Of a stretch of DNA of 64,000 nt, positions 19,369 through 29,062 are shown one piece after another (the stretch's first letter is position 1; each line of letters opens with the position of its first letter). Made by a program: the position numbers and the translations under genes. Source of the DNA: Neobacillus sp. DY30 (lineage in GTDB: Bacteria > Bacillota > Bacilli > Bacillales > Cytobacillaceae); NCBI RefSeq assembly GCF_030123065.1, contig NZ_CP126093.1, positions 1,864,001 through 1,928,000 on the forward strand, in the 5' to 3' direction. The notes below the pieces were generated by a model. The model was not told the origin of the DNA. It searched no databases and saw only the letters and a program-made list of their open reading frames with translations.

Positions 19369-20469
19369 TTGAAGAAAAGTAAATTTGGCTTAACTATGTC
19401 AGTAATTTTAGCTGCAGGCACCATGTTAGCTGCATGTGGCGGCGGGGATGACAAAGGTACTGGTAAGGATAATGGTAAAGACGCTGTTAAAATTGGTATG
19501 GTTACAGATGCTGGAACGATTGATGACAAATCCTTTAACCAAAATACTTGGGAAGGTATTAAAATGGCTGAGGAAGAACTTGGAATACAATCAAAATATC
19601 TTAAGCCAGCTGGTACAACTGAGGCAGAATACCTGAAAGAAATGGGTAATTTATATGATGCAGGATATAAATTTATCGTTTCTCCTGGATTTAAGTTTGA
19701 AACTGCCGTTTTCCATGCACAAGATAAATATAAAGATGCAAAATTTGTAATTCTTGATGGTAACCCTCATTCTGGTGACTTTAAACCTGTTGTTAAAGAA
19801 AACACAGTTGCCGTTTTCTTTGCTGAGCATGAGTCAGGCTTCCTAGCTGGTGTTGCTGCTGCACTTGAATTAAAAGAAGGTGAAGCTGGCTTCATCGGCG
19901 GTATGGAAATTCCTGCTGTTCAAAAGTTTAACTGGGGCTTCCAGCAAGGTGTTAAATATGCAAATGATAATTTAGGAACTAACCTAACAATTAAAGCTGA
20001 AAACGTAGTTTACCAAGGTTCATTTGATAACGTAGCTGCTGGCGGACAAATTGCTGCTCAAATGTACGACCGTGGTGTAGATGTAATCTTTACAGCTGCA
20101 GGCGGTGTTGGTGTAGGTGCAATCAACGAAGCGAAAACACGTGGAAAAGCAGGCGAAAAAGTTTGGATCGTTGGTGTTGACTCTGACCAATATGAAGATG
20201 GTAAATATGATGGCGATAAATCAATTATCCTAACTTCTGCTATGAAGAAATTAGACAATGTTACACTAGACATTATTAAGCGCGAATTAGATGGTGACTT
20301 CCCTGGCGGAGAAACATTAGTATTTGATGCTAAAAATGATGGTATTGGCTTACCAGAAAAAAATCCAAACTTAAGCGAAGATACAACTACTAAGGTAAAA
20401 GAAGTATTTGAAAAAATTAAGTCTGGCGAAGTCAAAGTTGCTGCTGAAAAAGGAAGTTTATTTAAGTAA
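19369..20469 (+). CDS. BMP-family lipoprotein, nucleoside-binding ABC component
   Basis: This substrate-binding lipoprotein (366 aa) starts at TTG 19369 behind TAGGGGGTC. The signal peptide ends in the lipobox LAAC with the lipidated cysteine at residue 23, followed by a GGGDDKGTGKDNGKD linker. The Bmp/Med fold begins KIGMVTDAGTIDDKSFNQ and includes HESGFLAGVAAAL and FTAAGGVGVGAINEA. Relatives bind purine nucleosides (PnrA, B. subtilis YufN/NupN). A terminator separates it from the ATPase and permease genes, which would give more lipoprotein than membrane components. Confidence 0.9.
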   Translation: MKKSKFGLTMSVILAAGTMLAACGGGDDKGTGKDNGKDAVKIGMVTDAGTIDDKSFNQNTWEGIKMAEEELGIQSKYLKPAGTTEAEYLKEMGNLYDAGYKFIVSPGFKFETAVFHAQDKYKDAKFVILDGNPHSGDFKPVVKENTVAVFFAEHESGFLAGVAAALELKEGEAGFIGGMEIPAVQKFNWGFQQGVKYANDNLGTNLTIKAENVVYQGSFDNVAAGGQIAAQMYDRGVDVIFTAAGGVGVGAINEAKTRGKAGEKVWIVGVDSDQYEDGKYDGDKSIILTSAMKKLDNVTLDIIKRELDGDFPGGETLVFDAKNDGIGLPEKNPNLSEDTTTKVKEVFEKIKSGEVKVAAEKGSLFK

Positions 20470-20480
20470 TAAAAAATCAT

Positions 20481-20507
20481 AAAGGGACGGTTTTTTCCGT
20501 CTCTTTT
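20481..20507 (+). terminator. Terminator between the lipoprotein and ABC genes
   Basis: AAAGGGACGG / CCGTCTCTTT (one G-T pair) with a TTTTTT loop, then T residues. It probably acts as a partial terminator within the transporter operon. Confidence 0.7.
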
Positions 20508-20653
20508 ATGTCCTTATGTATGATTGTTCTGTCCAATATCCATATTACAAGAGTAATCATGTCTAACTGATACAATATCTTCAGCTTGACGTTGTGATAG
20601 GGGACTCCCTATTTTCAAAGAAACTCGAGTCTATAAAAAAGGTGAGTGCTACT

Positions 20654-22177
20654 ATGAGTTATGTGGTTGAAATGCTGAATATCAGGAAAGAATTCCCTGG
20701 TATTGTAGCAAACGATAATATTACCCTGACATTAAAAAAAGGGGAAATACATGCCTTACTAGGTGAGAACGGTGCCGGTAAATCAACTCTTATGGGTGTA
20801 TTGTTCGGTATGTATCAACCTGAGCAAGGTATCATTAAAATACGTGAAAAAGAAGTTCGTATTGGTAATCCGAATGTAGCCAATCAACTAGGTATTGGAA
20901 TGGTCCATCAGCATTTTAAATTAGTAGAAAATTTTACAGTAACAGAAAATATCATTCTAGGCAGTGAACCGTTAAAAGGTATGGTCCTAGATATAGATAA
21001 GGCTTCAAAAAGAATTGCAGAATTGTCCAAGCATTATGGATTAAATGTTGACCCTCATGCAAAAATTGAAGATATATCAGTAGGAATGCAGCAAAGAGTA
21101 GAAATTATGAAAATGCTTTATCGTGAAGCCGAAGTTCTTATTTTCGATGAACCAACAGCTGTACTAACACCACATGAAATTGAAGAGTTAATGAAGATTA
21201 TGCGTAATCTTATTAAGGAAGGTAAATCGATTATCATCATTACCCATAAATTAAAAGAAATAAAAGCGGTTGCAGACCGTTGTACGGTTATCAGACGTGG
21301 AAAAGGTATTGGAACCGTTAACGTAAAAGAAACAAGCGAGGCACAGATGGCAGAAATGATGGTTGGCCGTCAAGTTAACTTTAAAGTGGATAAGAAAGCT
21401 AGTACACCGGGTGAGGTGGTACTTCAAATAGATTCTCTTTCTGTAAAAAATAACAGAAAAGTATTAGGTCTTAAAAACTTCTCTGTGGAAGTTAGAAGAG
21501 GCGAAATTGTTGGTATCGCAGGGGTTGAAGGAAATGGTCAATCAGAAATCGTGGAAGCGGTTACCGGGCTTAGAAAAGTTGAATCAGGGAAGATTTTATT
21601 AAAAGGTCAAGATATTACAAATATTCCAATACGCCAAAGAATTGAAAGCGGAATTGGCCATATCCCTGAGGATAGACATAGACGAGGACTTGTTCTTGAT
21701 TATACCATGGAAAATAACATGGTTTTAGAGGTTTACAATAAACCGCCGTTTGCAAAGGCTGGATTACTAAACCGCGCTGCAATTAAGAAATATGCTAAGA
21801 GTATTTTAGAAAACTTTGATGTTCGTTCAGGTGAAGGCGGTGCGTCAATTGCAAGAACTTTATCCGGAGGGAACCAGCAAAAAGCGATTATCGGCCGTGA
21901 AATAGAATTAGATCCTGATCTGCTTATCGCTGTACAGCCTACACGAGGATTGGATGTTGGATCAATTGAATATATCCATAAAAGAATAATCGAGCACCGT
22001 GATAAAGGAAAGGCAGTTCTTCTCGTTTCCTTAGAATTGGACGAAGTACTGCAGCTTTCAGATCGTATTGCCATCGTTAATAATGGAGAGTTGATTGGAA
22101 CCGTTAATGCTTCTGAAACCAATGAGAACGAAGTAGGGTTGATGATGGCAGGAGTGAGCAAGGAGGGAAGCGTGTGA
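20654..22177 (+). CDS. Nucleoside ABC transporter ATPase (duplicated)
   Basis: This ATPase has two fused nucleotide-binding domains (507 aa). The first has Walker A GENGAGKST near residue 40 and the signature ISVGMQQRVEIMK; the second has the degenerate P-loop GVEGNGQSE and the signature LSGGNQQKAIIGRE, a layout typical of YufO/NupO and sugar-type importers. ATG 20654 follows AAAAAAGGTGAG; an earlier in-frame start at 20594 is not preceded by a ribosome binding site. It overlaps the next permease gene by four bases. Confidence 0.92.
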   Translation: MSYVVEMLNIRKEFPGIVANDNITLTLKKGEIHALLGENGAGKSTLMGVLFGMYQPEQGIIKIREKEVRIGNPNVANQLGIGMVHQHFKLVENFTVTENIILGSEPLKGMVLDIDKASKRIAELSKHYGLNVDPHAKIEDISVGMQQRVEIMKMLYREAEVLIFDEPTAVLTPHEIEELMKIMRNLIKEGKSIIIITHKLKEIKAVADRCTVIRRGKGIGTVNVKETSEAQMAEMMVGRQVNFKVDKKASTPGEVVLQIDSLSVKNNRKVLGLKNFSVEVRRGEIVGIAGVEGNGQSEIVEAVTGLRKVESGKILLKGQDITNIPIRQRIESGIGHIPEDRHRRGLVLDYTMENNMVLEVYNKPPFAKAGLLNRAAIKKYAKSILENFDVRSGEGGASIARTLSGGNQQKAIIGREIELDPDLLIAVQPTRGLDVGSIEYIHKRIIEHRDKGKAVLLVSLELDEVLQLSDRIAIVNNGELIGTVNASETNENEVGLMMAGVSKEGSV

Positions 22178-23253
22178 GAAACACCATTGTATCGCTAATA
22201 TCAATTATTTTAGGTCTAATTGCAGGTGGTCTGCTAATGCTCTTCATAGGGGCAAGCCCTATTGAAGGTTACACATATTTATTTCAAGGTGCTTTAAAGA
22301 ATATATCACGTATTGGTGATACTCTTGCAACAGCAACACCCCTCGTTTTTACTGGACTTGCTGTCGCTTTTGCTTTCCGTACAGGTCTATTTAATATCGG
22401 TGCTGCTGGTCAAATGCTAATTGGCGGTCTCGCAGCTACTGCGGTTGCTTTAACATTTGATCTATCACGACCTATATTAATCCTTGTAATGGTAGTAGCT
22501 GGTATTGCCGGTGGTGCATTATGGGCATTTATACCAGGGTATTTTAAAGCTAGATTCAATGTACATGAGGTAGTATCTACCATCATGATGAACTGGATTG
22601 CATATTGGACCGTTTACTATGTTGTTCCAGGTTATTTCAAAGGTGAATTCCTTGAAACTGAATCACGCAAACTTGCTGAAGAATCTACTTTAAGAACGCC
22701 TTGGCTGACCGAAATGTTTCAGGGTTCTTATATCAACCTAGGTTTGTTCTTTGCAGTTATCGCTGTCATCATCATTGCATTTATCATTAATAAAACTACT
22801 TTAGGTTTTGAATTAAAAGCTGTAGGTTTCAATCGACATGCAGCAGAGTATGCAGGTATGAAGGTTAATCGCAATATTATTTTATCTATGTTAATCTCAG
22901 GTGCGCTCGCAGGTCTTGGCGGGGTAGCATTATACACTGGTAATGCTTCAAGCATGCAAATCGGTATTTTACCATCACAGGGTTATGATGGCATTGCGGT
23001 TGCATTACTTGGAGCAAACTCTCCGGTTGGAGTATTCTTTGCAGCACTTCTCTTTGGAATTCTATATTCAGGAACTGGCTTTATGAATGCGATGATCGAG
23101 ATTCCACCAGAACTTGCAAATACAATCATTGCGATTATTATTTACTTTGCTGCTACTAGCGTACTGATTCACCGTGTGTTAAATAAATTCCGTAAGACTC
23201 GTTCAAATGCAAATGATGTAGATGGACCTGTTGGCAAGAAGGGAGAAGCATAA
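22174..23253 (+). CDS. Nucleoside ABC transporter permease 1
   Basis: This is a BPD_transp_2-family integral membrane protein (359 aa) starting at GTG 22174 within the ATPase stop codon, behind AGGAGGG. It has about eight to ten hydrophobic segments, the family motif FNIGAAGQMLIGGLAAT, the EVVSTIMMNWIAYW segment, and the late GYDGIAVALLGANSPVGV. It corresponds to YufP/NupP. With the permease downstream it would form the membrane channel for nucleosides. Confidence 0.92.
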   Translation: MRNTIVSLISIILGLIAGGLLMLFIGASPIEGYTYLFQGALKNISRIGDTLATATPLVFTGLAVAFAFRTGLFNIGAAGQMLIGGLAATAVALTFDLSRPILILVMVVAGIAGGALWAFIPGYFKARFNVHEVVSTIMMNWIAYWTVYYVVPGYFKGEFLETESRKLAEESTLRTPWLTEMFQGSYINLGLFFAVIAVIIIAFIINKTTLGFELKAVGFNRHAAEYAGMKVNRNIILSMLISGALAGLGGVALYTGNASSMQIGILPSQGYDGIAVALLGANSPVGVFFAALLFGILYSGTGFMNAMIEIPPELANTIIAIIIYFAATSVLIHRVLNKFRKTRSNANDVDGPVGKKGEA

Positions 23254-23254
23254 A

Positions 23255-24205
23255 ATGTGGACCATAATTGAACAAATATTCCCTTACGCAATTGTTTTTA
23301 CTATTCCTCTTCTTATTACAGCATTGGGTGGTCTTTTTAGTGAAAGAAGCGGTATCGTAAATATCGGTTTAGAAGGTTTAATGATTTCAGGAGCATTTGC
23401 GAGTGCACTAACAGTTAACTTCTTGCAAGATAGTATGTCTGGATCAGCGGTGTTATGGATTGGTTTACTAGTTGCAGTCGTAGTAGGGATTTTGTTTTCT
23501 TTATTACATGCATTTGCCAGCATCAATTTAAGTGCTGACCAAGTAATCAGTGGTACAGCCATTAACATGATTGCAATGGCTTTAACTGTATTTTTAGCTA
23601 GAAATATTACTGGTAGTGGTAACATTCGTATAACGAACGGTTTTACACCATTTGATGTGCCAGTTTTATCTCGAATTCCAATTATTGGGGATTTGTTATT
23701 TACAAAAACATATGCCACAACTTGGTTTATCTTAGTCGTACTTCTTGTAAGTGCATTTATACTGAACAAAACCAAATTTGGTTTACGTTTAAAATCTTGT
23801 GGAGAGTTTCCGCAGGCTGCTCAAGCAGCAGGGATTAATGTAGTAAGAATCCGTTATATCGGGGTTATGATTTCTGGTGCTTTATCCGGTTTAGGTGGAG
23901 CCATCATTATTTTAACGTACGCAGGCGAATTTACTGGTTCTGTATCAGGTCTTGGGTTCTTAGCACTTGCTTCCTTAATCTTTGGTCAGTGGAGACCGCT
24001 CGGAATCTTAGGAGCAACATTATTCTTCGGATTTGCCAGCACAATCGCTAACGTATCTCAAGTTATTCCTGAATTGGCTGTTATTCCGCCAATTATTCTT
24101 AAAATCTTCCCATATGTGGTTACATTAATTGCTTTAGTTATCTTCTCTAAATCTTCACAAGCACCTAAAGCAGCAGGAGAACCATTCGATCCAGGAAAAC
24201 GTTAA
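23255..24205 (+). CDS. Nucleoside ABC transporter permease 2
   Basis: This second BPD_transp_2 permease (316 aa) corresponds to YufQ/NupQ. ATG 23255 is one base after the previous stop and eight bases after AAGGGAG. Family motifs include ERSGIVNIGLEGLMISGAF near the N-terminus, SADQVISGTAINMIA, and GLGFLALASLIFGQWRPLG near the C-terminus. It is the last gene of the transporter set and is followed by a strong terminator. Confidence 0.92.
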   Translation: MWTIIEQIFPYAIVFTIPLLITALGGLFSERSGIVNIGLEGLMISGAFASALTVNFLQDSMSGSAVLWIGLLVAVVVGILFSLLHAFASINLSADQVISGTAINMIAMALTVFLARNITGSGNIRITNGFTPFDVPVLSRIPIIGDLLFTKTYATTWFILVVLLVSAFILNKTKFGLRLKSCGEFPQAAQAAGINVVRIRYIGVMISGALSGLGGAIIILTYAGEFTGSVSGLGFLALASLIFGQWRPLGILGATLFFGFASTIANVSQVIPELAVIPPIILKIFPYVVTLIALVIFSKSSQAPKAAGEPFDPGKR

Positions 24206-24221
24206 TCATAATAAGATATCG

Positions 24222-24250
24222 GGGCTGACTAATTAGTCAGCCCTTTTTTT
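24222..24250 (+). terminator. Transporter operon terminator
   Basis: A near-continuous palindrome GGGCTGACTAATTAGTCAGCCC is followed by seven T residues (two bases shorter as a stem after loop closure). Confidence 0.9.
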
Positions 24251-24402
24251 GTTTTGATAGTCAGTGGTTTTAACTTGTAAAAACCAAGCCTGGCAAATTA
24301 TAGTAAGAATAAGCGTTTAAAACAATGGAAAAGATGTAAAATAACCGGATGAATGTTTACATATATAATAAGAAGGATTTGAAATCTAAAGGAGGTTATA
24401 AG

Positions 24403-25689
24403 ATGGATTCAACAACCGAAAAGATTACCAATATGCAGGGATATAAACTCCATGTCATTGAAACAGATAAATACAAAACGAATACATTTGTATGGAAGAT
24501 GAAAGCACCTTTAACAAAGGAGGATGTAACGAAAAGAGCATTGCTTCCTCATGTTTTACAAAGCAGCTCCTCGAAATATTCGACAACAACCGCATTACGG
24601 TCCTATTTAGATGAATTATATGGCGCAACCTTATTTGTAGATTTAGCAAAAAAAGGTGAATACCAAATTATCAGTTTCACTCTTGAGATCGCAAATGAGA
24701 ATTTCTTAAGCGATCCTGCCCCTTTATTGGAGAAAGGTTTTGAACTTCTTTCCGAGGTGTTAACAAAACCAAATGCTTCAGGAAGTGCATTTGATCAAGA
24801 GACAGTGAACAAAGAAAAGAGAACGTTAAAACAGCGAATTCAATCTGTTTATGATGATAAAATGCGTTATTCCAATGTTCGTCTGCTCCAAGAAATGTGT
24901 AAGGGTGAACCCTACGCTCTTCAAGTAAATGGTGAAGCGGAGGATATTGATGCAATCACTCCTGAAAATCTATACGAATATTATAAAAAGGCCTTTTCCG
25001 AAGATGAAATGGACTTATATATCATTGGTGATGTAAAGGAAGATGAGGTAAAAAGCCTTGCAGACAGGCTTTTGTCATTTGAAAACCGTACACCGCAGAA
25101 AATAGTTTCCAGGGAGCAGTCCAAAAAGGAAAAGGTAAATGAAATAAAAGAACAACAGGATGTAAAGCAAGGTAAGTTAAATATCGGGTACCGTACCAAT
25201 ATTGTTTATGGTGATTCAGATTACTTTGCACTTCAATTGTTCAATGGCATTTTTGGAGGATTTTCACACTCGAAGTTGTTTATCAATGTTCGTGAAAAAG
25301 CAAGCTTAGCATATTATGTTTCCAGCAGGCTGGAGAGTCATAAAGGGCTGATGATGGTCATGTCTGGGATAGATTTAAAAAACTACGACCAGGCTGTGGG
25401 AATCATTCGTGACCAGTTAGATGCGATGAAAAAAGGCGACTTTTCTGATCAAGAACTTATCCAAACAAAAGCAGTGATTCGAAATCAAATTCTTGAAACC
25501 ATAGATACCTCGCGGGGGTTAACAGAAATTCTTTATCATAATGTTGTTGCGCATAAGGATATAAAACTTGAGCAATGGATCAATGATATGGAGAAGACGA
25601 CCAAGGAAGAAATTGTGTCTGTTGCAAATAAGATTGAACTTGATACCATCTACTTCTTAACTGGATCGGAGGCGGTAAATAATGGATAA
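24403..25689 (+). CDS. ymfF: YmfF, M16-family peptidase homologue without zinc motif
   Basis: This is a 428-residue insulinase-fold protein whose HxxEH zinc signature is absent: the equivalent region reads PHVLQSSSSKYSTTTALRSYLDELYGA. It keeps the C-terminal M16 segments (SHSKLFINVREKASLAYYVSSR). It is therefore probably the non-catalytic partner of the downstream YmfH, like the two-subunit M16 enzymes. ATG 24403 follows AAAGGAGG; the in-frame ATG 24349 is without such a site. It overlaps ymfH by eight bases. Confidence 0.92.
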   Translation: MDSTTEKITNMQGYKLHVIETDKYKTNTFVWKMKAPLTKEDVTKRALLPHVLQSSSSKYSTTTALRSYLDELYGATLFVDLAKKGEYQIISFTLEIANENFLSDPAPLLEKGFELLSEVLTKPNASGSAFDQETVNKEKRTLKQRIQSVYDDKMRYSNVRLLQEMCKGEPYALQVNGEAEDIDAITPENLYEYYKKAFSEDEMDLYIIGDVKEDEVKSLADRLLSFENRTPQKIVSREQSKKEKVNEIKEQQDVKQGKLNIGYRTNIVYGDSDYFALQLFNGIFGGFSHSKLFINVREKASLAYYVSSRLESHKGLMMVMSGIDLKNYDQAVGIIRDQLDAMKKGDFSDQELIQTKAVIRNQILETIDTSRGLTEILYHNVVAHKDIKLEQWINDMEKTTKEEIVSVANKIELDTIYFLTGSEAVNNG

Positions 25690-26971
25690 AATTAATTTTG
25701 ACCAGCTTCAAGAAGAACTTTACCATGAAAAATTACCCAATGGTTTAAATGTCTACATTTTGCCAAAAAAAGGTTTTAACAAGACGTTTGCTACTTTTAC
25801 TACAAAGTATGGATCGATTGATAATCATTTTGTGCCATTGGGAAAAGAAGAATATGTTAAAGTTCCCGATGGTATTGCCCATTTTCTTGAACATAAGCTT
25901 TTTGAAAAGGAAGACGGTGACGTTTTTCAGCAGTTTAGCAGGCAGGGAGCTTCAGCGAATGCGTTTACCTCTTTTACCCGTACAGCTTATTTGTTTTCAA
26001 GTACTTCGGATGTTGAGAAGAACTTAGAAACATTAGTTGATTTCGTTCAAGATCCATACTTTTCGGAAAAAACGGTTGAAAAGGAAAAAGGGATTATCGG
26101 TCAGGAAATTACCATGTATGATGATAATCCAGATTGGCGTCTCTATTTTGGGCTGATACAAAATTTATATCAAAATCATCCTGTAAAGATTGATATCGCC
26201 GGTACCATTGAATCGATCTCTCATATTACAAAAGACTTGCTTTATGAGTGCTATAATACCTTCTATCATCCGAGCAATATGTTATTATTTATTGTTGGGC
26301 CAGTCGATCCTAATAAATTTATGGAACAAGTGCGAGAAAACCAAGCGAAAAAGGAATACAAGGAAATGCCAGAGATTAAACGTAAATTTGAGGATGAGCC
26401 AGTTCAGACAGCACAACAGAAACAAGTGTTGGAGATGAATGTACAAACCTCTAAATGTTTAATCGGCATGAAAGCACTTCATGTAGATCAATCGGGACCA
26501 GAATTGTTAAAGAATGAATTGACCATGAATGTTTTATTGGATTTATTGTTTGGTAAAAGCTCTGAAAATTATAATGAACTTTATAATGAAGGTCTGATTG
26601 ATGAAACCTTTTCTTATGATTATACACAGGAACAAGGTTTTGGCTTTGCGATGGTCGGCGGTGATACCGGGAATCCAGATAAACTTGCTGATGAGCTAAA
26701 AAACATGCTGTTTCAAGCAAAGAATGGAACCACATTTACAGAACAGCAGTTAGAAAGAGCTAAAAAGAAAAAAATTGGGGCATTTTTACGTGCTGTGAAC
26801 TCTCCAGAGTATATTGCCAACCAATTCACACGGTATGCGTTCAACGACATGAATTTATTTGATGTTGTTCCTACATTAGAAAAAATAACTATGGATGATA
26901 TTAAAAAAATGGCCGCAGAAGTTATTTCAGAAGAACGTTTCTCAGTCTGTCAAGTAATACCTAAGAAATAA
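25682..26971 (+). CDS. ymfH: YmfH, M16-family zinc protease
   Basis: The 429-residue catalytic M16 protein has the inverted zinc motif HFLEH, followed by KLFEKEDGDVFQQFSRQGASANAFTSFTRTAYLFSS, and the distal glutamate in GIIGQEITMYDD. The start is embedded in the end of ymfF, so the two are translationally coupled and probably form a heterodimer. The substrate is unknown. In streptococci and staphylococci related pairs process pheromone or signal-peptide fragments, which is only a family-level hint here. Confidence 0.92.
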   Translation: MDKINFDQLQEELYHEKLPNGLNVYILPKKGFNKTFATFTTKYGSIDNHFVPLGKEEYVKVPDGIAHFLEHKLFEKEDGDVFQQFSRQGASANAFTSFTRTAYLFSSTSDVEKNLETLVDFVQDPYFSEKTVEKEKGIIGQEITMYDDNPDWRLYFGLIQNLYQNHPVKIDIAGTIESISHITKDLLYECYNTFYHPSNMLLFIVGPVDPNKFMEQVRENQAKKEYKEMPEIKRKFEDEPVQTAQQKQVLEMNVQTSKCLIGMKALHVDQSGPELLKNELTMNVLLDLLFGKSSENYNELYNEGLIDETFSYDYTQEQGFGFAMVGGDTGNPDKLADELKNMLFQAKNGTTFTEQQLERAKKKKIGAFLRAVNSPEYIANQFTRYAFNDMNLFDVVPTLEKITMDDIKKMAAEVISEERFSVCQVIPKK

Positions 26972-26973
26972 CA

Positions 26974-27000
26974 AAAAGCGTCGCTAGCCGGCGCTTTTCT
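26974..27000 (+). terminator. ymfFH terminator
   Basis: A ten-base stem AAAAGCGTCG / CGGCGCTTTT (one G-T pair) with a five-base loop and T residues on the 3' side. Confidence 0.75.
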
Positions 27001-27019
27001 TTAGTTAAAAATAGAGAGA

Positions 27020-27751
27020 GTGAAACATGTGGGAAAATATGTACTAGTTACAGGGGCAAGCGGCGGGATAGGACAAGCGGTGGCTTTAAAATTAGCTTCT
27101 CTTGGCTTTAATTTATATCTGCACTTTAATCGAAATGAAACATCCATTAAGGATTTACTAAATCAACTTGAACCTTTTGGCGGCGATTATACTCCGATTC
27201 AAGCCAACCTGGAAGAGCCGGATGGTTATAAAAAGATTTGTTCACAAATCTTCTCCCTCGATGCTATTGTTCATTGCAGCGGTAATACGCATTATGGCCT
27301 CCTTGTCGATGTAAAACAGGAAGACATAGAATCATTAATGAGAGTTCATGTAATGAATCCTTTAATGATAACAAAAGAACTACTGCCGAAACTAATTCAA
27401 AAAAGGTCAGGAAATGTAATCCTTATTTCATCTATATGGGGTCAAACTGGTGCTGCATGCGAAGTCGTTTATTCGACTGCTAAGGGAGCGCAAATTTCGT
27501 TTGTAAAAGCATTAAGTAAAGAAGTGGCCTTAAACGGAGTCAGGGTGAATGCAATTGCTCCTGGAGCAGTTGAAACACCAATGATGAGCCAGTTCTCTGA
27601 GGAAGACAAACAGCTAATAGAATACGAAATCCCTATGGGACGATTAGGTGTTCCTGAGGAAATAGCCAATGGTGTTAAATTTTTACTTTCTGATGAATCT
27701 TCCTATATTACAGGACAAGTTCTCTCGATAAATGGCGGATGGTATACATAA
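27020..27751 (+). CDS. ymfI: YmfI, short-chain dehydrogenase/reductase
   Basis: This is a 243-residue classical SDR: the NAD(P) loop TGASGGIGQAV is at residues 12-22, the catalytic tyrosine and lysine are in YSTAKGA, and the C-terminal NGGWYT is typical. GTG 27020 is the likely start, with only a weak ribosome binding site (AGAGAGAG); GTG 27029 is possible. It is FabG-like, but the substrate is not known. The location after ymfH matches B. subtilis. Confidence 0.9.
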   Translation: MKHVGKYVLVTGASGGIGQAVALKLASLGFNLYLHFNRNETSIKDLLNQLEPFGGDYTPIQANLEEPDGYKKICSQIFSLDAIVHCSGNTHYGLLVDVKQEDIESLMRVHVMNPLMITKELLPKLIQKRSGNVILISSIWGQTGAACEVVYSTAKGAQISFVKALSKEVALNGVRVNAIAPGAVETPMMSQFSEEDKQLIEYEIPMGRLGVPEEIANGVKFLLSDESSYITGQVLSINGGWYT

Positions 27752-27829
27752 AATATACATTTTTTTCTTGAATAAATTCTCCCTTATCATTGCAAAATAA
27801 CAATGTACAACTATAAAGGAGGGTTTAAT

Positions 27830-28087
27830 ATGTCTGTTTTAGATAACTGGAAACAATGGGAAGATTTTCTTGCTGACCGCCTTCATCAAGCACAAAACGA
27901 AGGGATGAGCGAGGGTGCGATAAGTGCGCTGGCACTACAAATTGGTGATTACCTTTCAGAGCAAGTAGAACCAAAAAACGAGCAAGAAAGAATTCTTGCA
28001 GATCTTTGGTCTGTTGCAAATAAAGAAGAGCAGCAAGCAATTGCAAACATGATGGTAAAATTAGTTCAAAATAATGGTACTCGTTAA
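27830..28087 (+). CDS. ymfJ: YmfJ, DUF3243 protein
   Basis: A small acidic helical protein of 85 residues starting MSVLDNWKQWEDFLADRL, with a central GDYLSEQVEPKNEQERILADLW helix. ATG 27830 follows AAAGGAGGG. It belongs to a Bacillus-specific family of unknown function found between ymfI and ymfK. A strong terminator follows. Confidence 0.88.
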   Translation: MSVLDNWKQWEDFLADRLHQAQNEGMSEGAISALALQIGDYLSEQVEPKNEQERILADLWSVANKEEQQAIANMMVKLVQNNGTR

Positions 28088-28088
28088 G

Positions 28089-28115
28089 AGAGAGGGCAAC
28101 CTCTCTTTTTTTTTT
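28089..28115 (+). terminator. ymfJ terminator
   Basis: AGAGAGG / CCTCTCT with a GCAA loop and ten T residues. Confidence 0.88.
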
Positions 28116-28249
28116 TGCCTTTTAGGAGTAAAACATACATAATTAAGAATTGTACTTGTTGTTTTGCTTTCATCTTCATTCGAAATCATATATTATATTG
28201 GATAGATGAGGAAATGAAAATTTTGTCGTATACACCTGAGGAGGTTTTT

Positions 28250-29041
28250 ATGGAGAAAAAAGAGTGGTATTTAGAATATGAGATTCAAAAAAACCGTCCC
28301 GGTTTATTGGGCGACATTTCATCTCTGCTCGGAATGCTATCAATTAATATTGTAACCATTAATGGGGTTGATGAAGGTCGACGCGGTTTATTAATTTTAG
28401 CAAAAGACGATAACCAAATAAAACGGTTAGAGTCAATTTTAAATACAATGGACACAATAAAAGTAATAAAGATTAGAGAACCAAAACTGCGTGACAGGCT
28501 GGCTGTCCGTCATGGCCGATACATACAACGAGATGCGGATGATAAAAAGACATTCCGATTTGTTCGGAGTGAACTGGGTGTATTGGTTGATTTCATGGCG
28601 GAGTTATTTAAGCAGGAAGGACACAAACTAATAGGTATTCGTGGGATGCCGAGGGTAGGTAAAACTGAATCTGTAGTTGCGGCGAGCGTGTGTGCCAATA
28701 AGCGTTGGTTGTTCGTATCTTCCACTCTTCTAAAGCAGACGATACGTAACCAGCTAATTCAAGACGAGTACAATGAAAACAACTTGTTTATACTTGATGG
28801 AATTGTTTCCACAAAGCGTGCTAGCGAACGTCATTGGCAGCTCGTACGCGAAATCATGCGTTTACCGGCGGTTAAAGTGGTCGAACACCCTGATATCTTT
28901 GTTCAAAATTCCGAGTATACGCTTGATGATTTTGATTATATTATCGAATTGAGAAACGACGCGGACGAAGAAATTACATATGATATCGTCGACCAAAATA
29001 ACTTATTCTCCGGCTCTGATTTTGGAGATTTTGGATTTTAA
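28250..29041 (+). CDS. ymfK: YmfK, ACT-like DUF3388 protein
   Basis: The 263-residue protein has an N-terminal ACT-like region (YLEYEIQKNRPGLLGDISSLLGMLSINIVTINGVDEGRRG) and a middle to C-terminal region with GMPRVGKTES, which resembles a P-loop. ATG 28250 follows GAGGAGG; 45 codons of upstream reading frame lack a start with a ribosome binding site. The family is conserved in Bacillaceae next to ymfM, with unknown function. A ligand-binding and nucleotide-binding role is inferred from these motifs. Confidence 0.87.
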   Translation: MEKKEWYLEYEIQKNRPGLLGDISSLLGMLSINIVTINGVDEGRRGLLILAKDDNQIKRLESILNTMDTIKVIKIREPKLRDRLAVRHGRYIQRDADDKKTFRFVRSELGVLVDFMAELFKQEGHKLIGIRGMPRVGKTESVVAASVCANKRWLFVSSTLLKQTIRNQLIQDEYNENNLFILDGIVSTKRASERHWQLVREIMRLPAVKVVEHPDIFVQNSEYTLDDFDYIIELRNDADEEITYDIVDQNNLFSGSDFGDFGF

Positions 29042-29062
29042 TTAATTGGAAGGTGTTAATAA

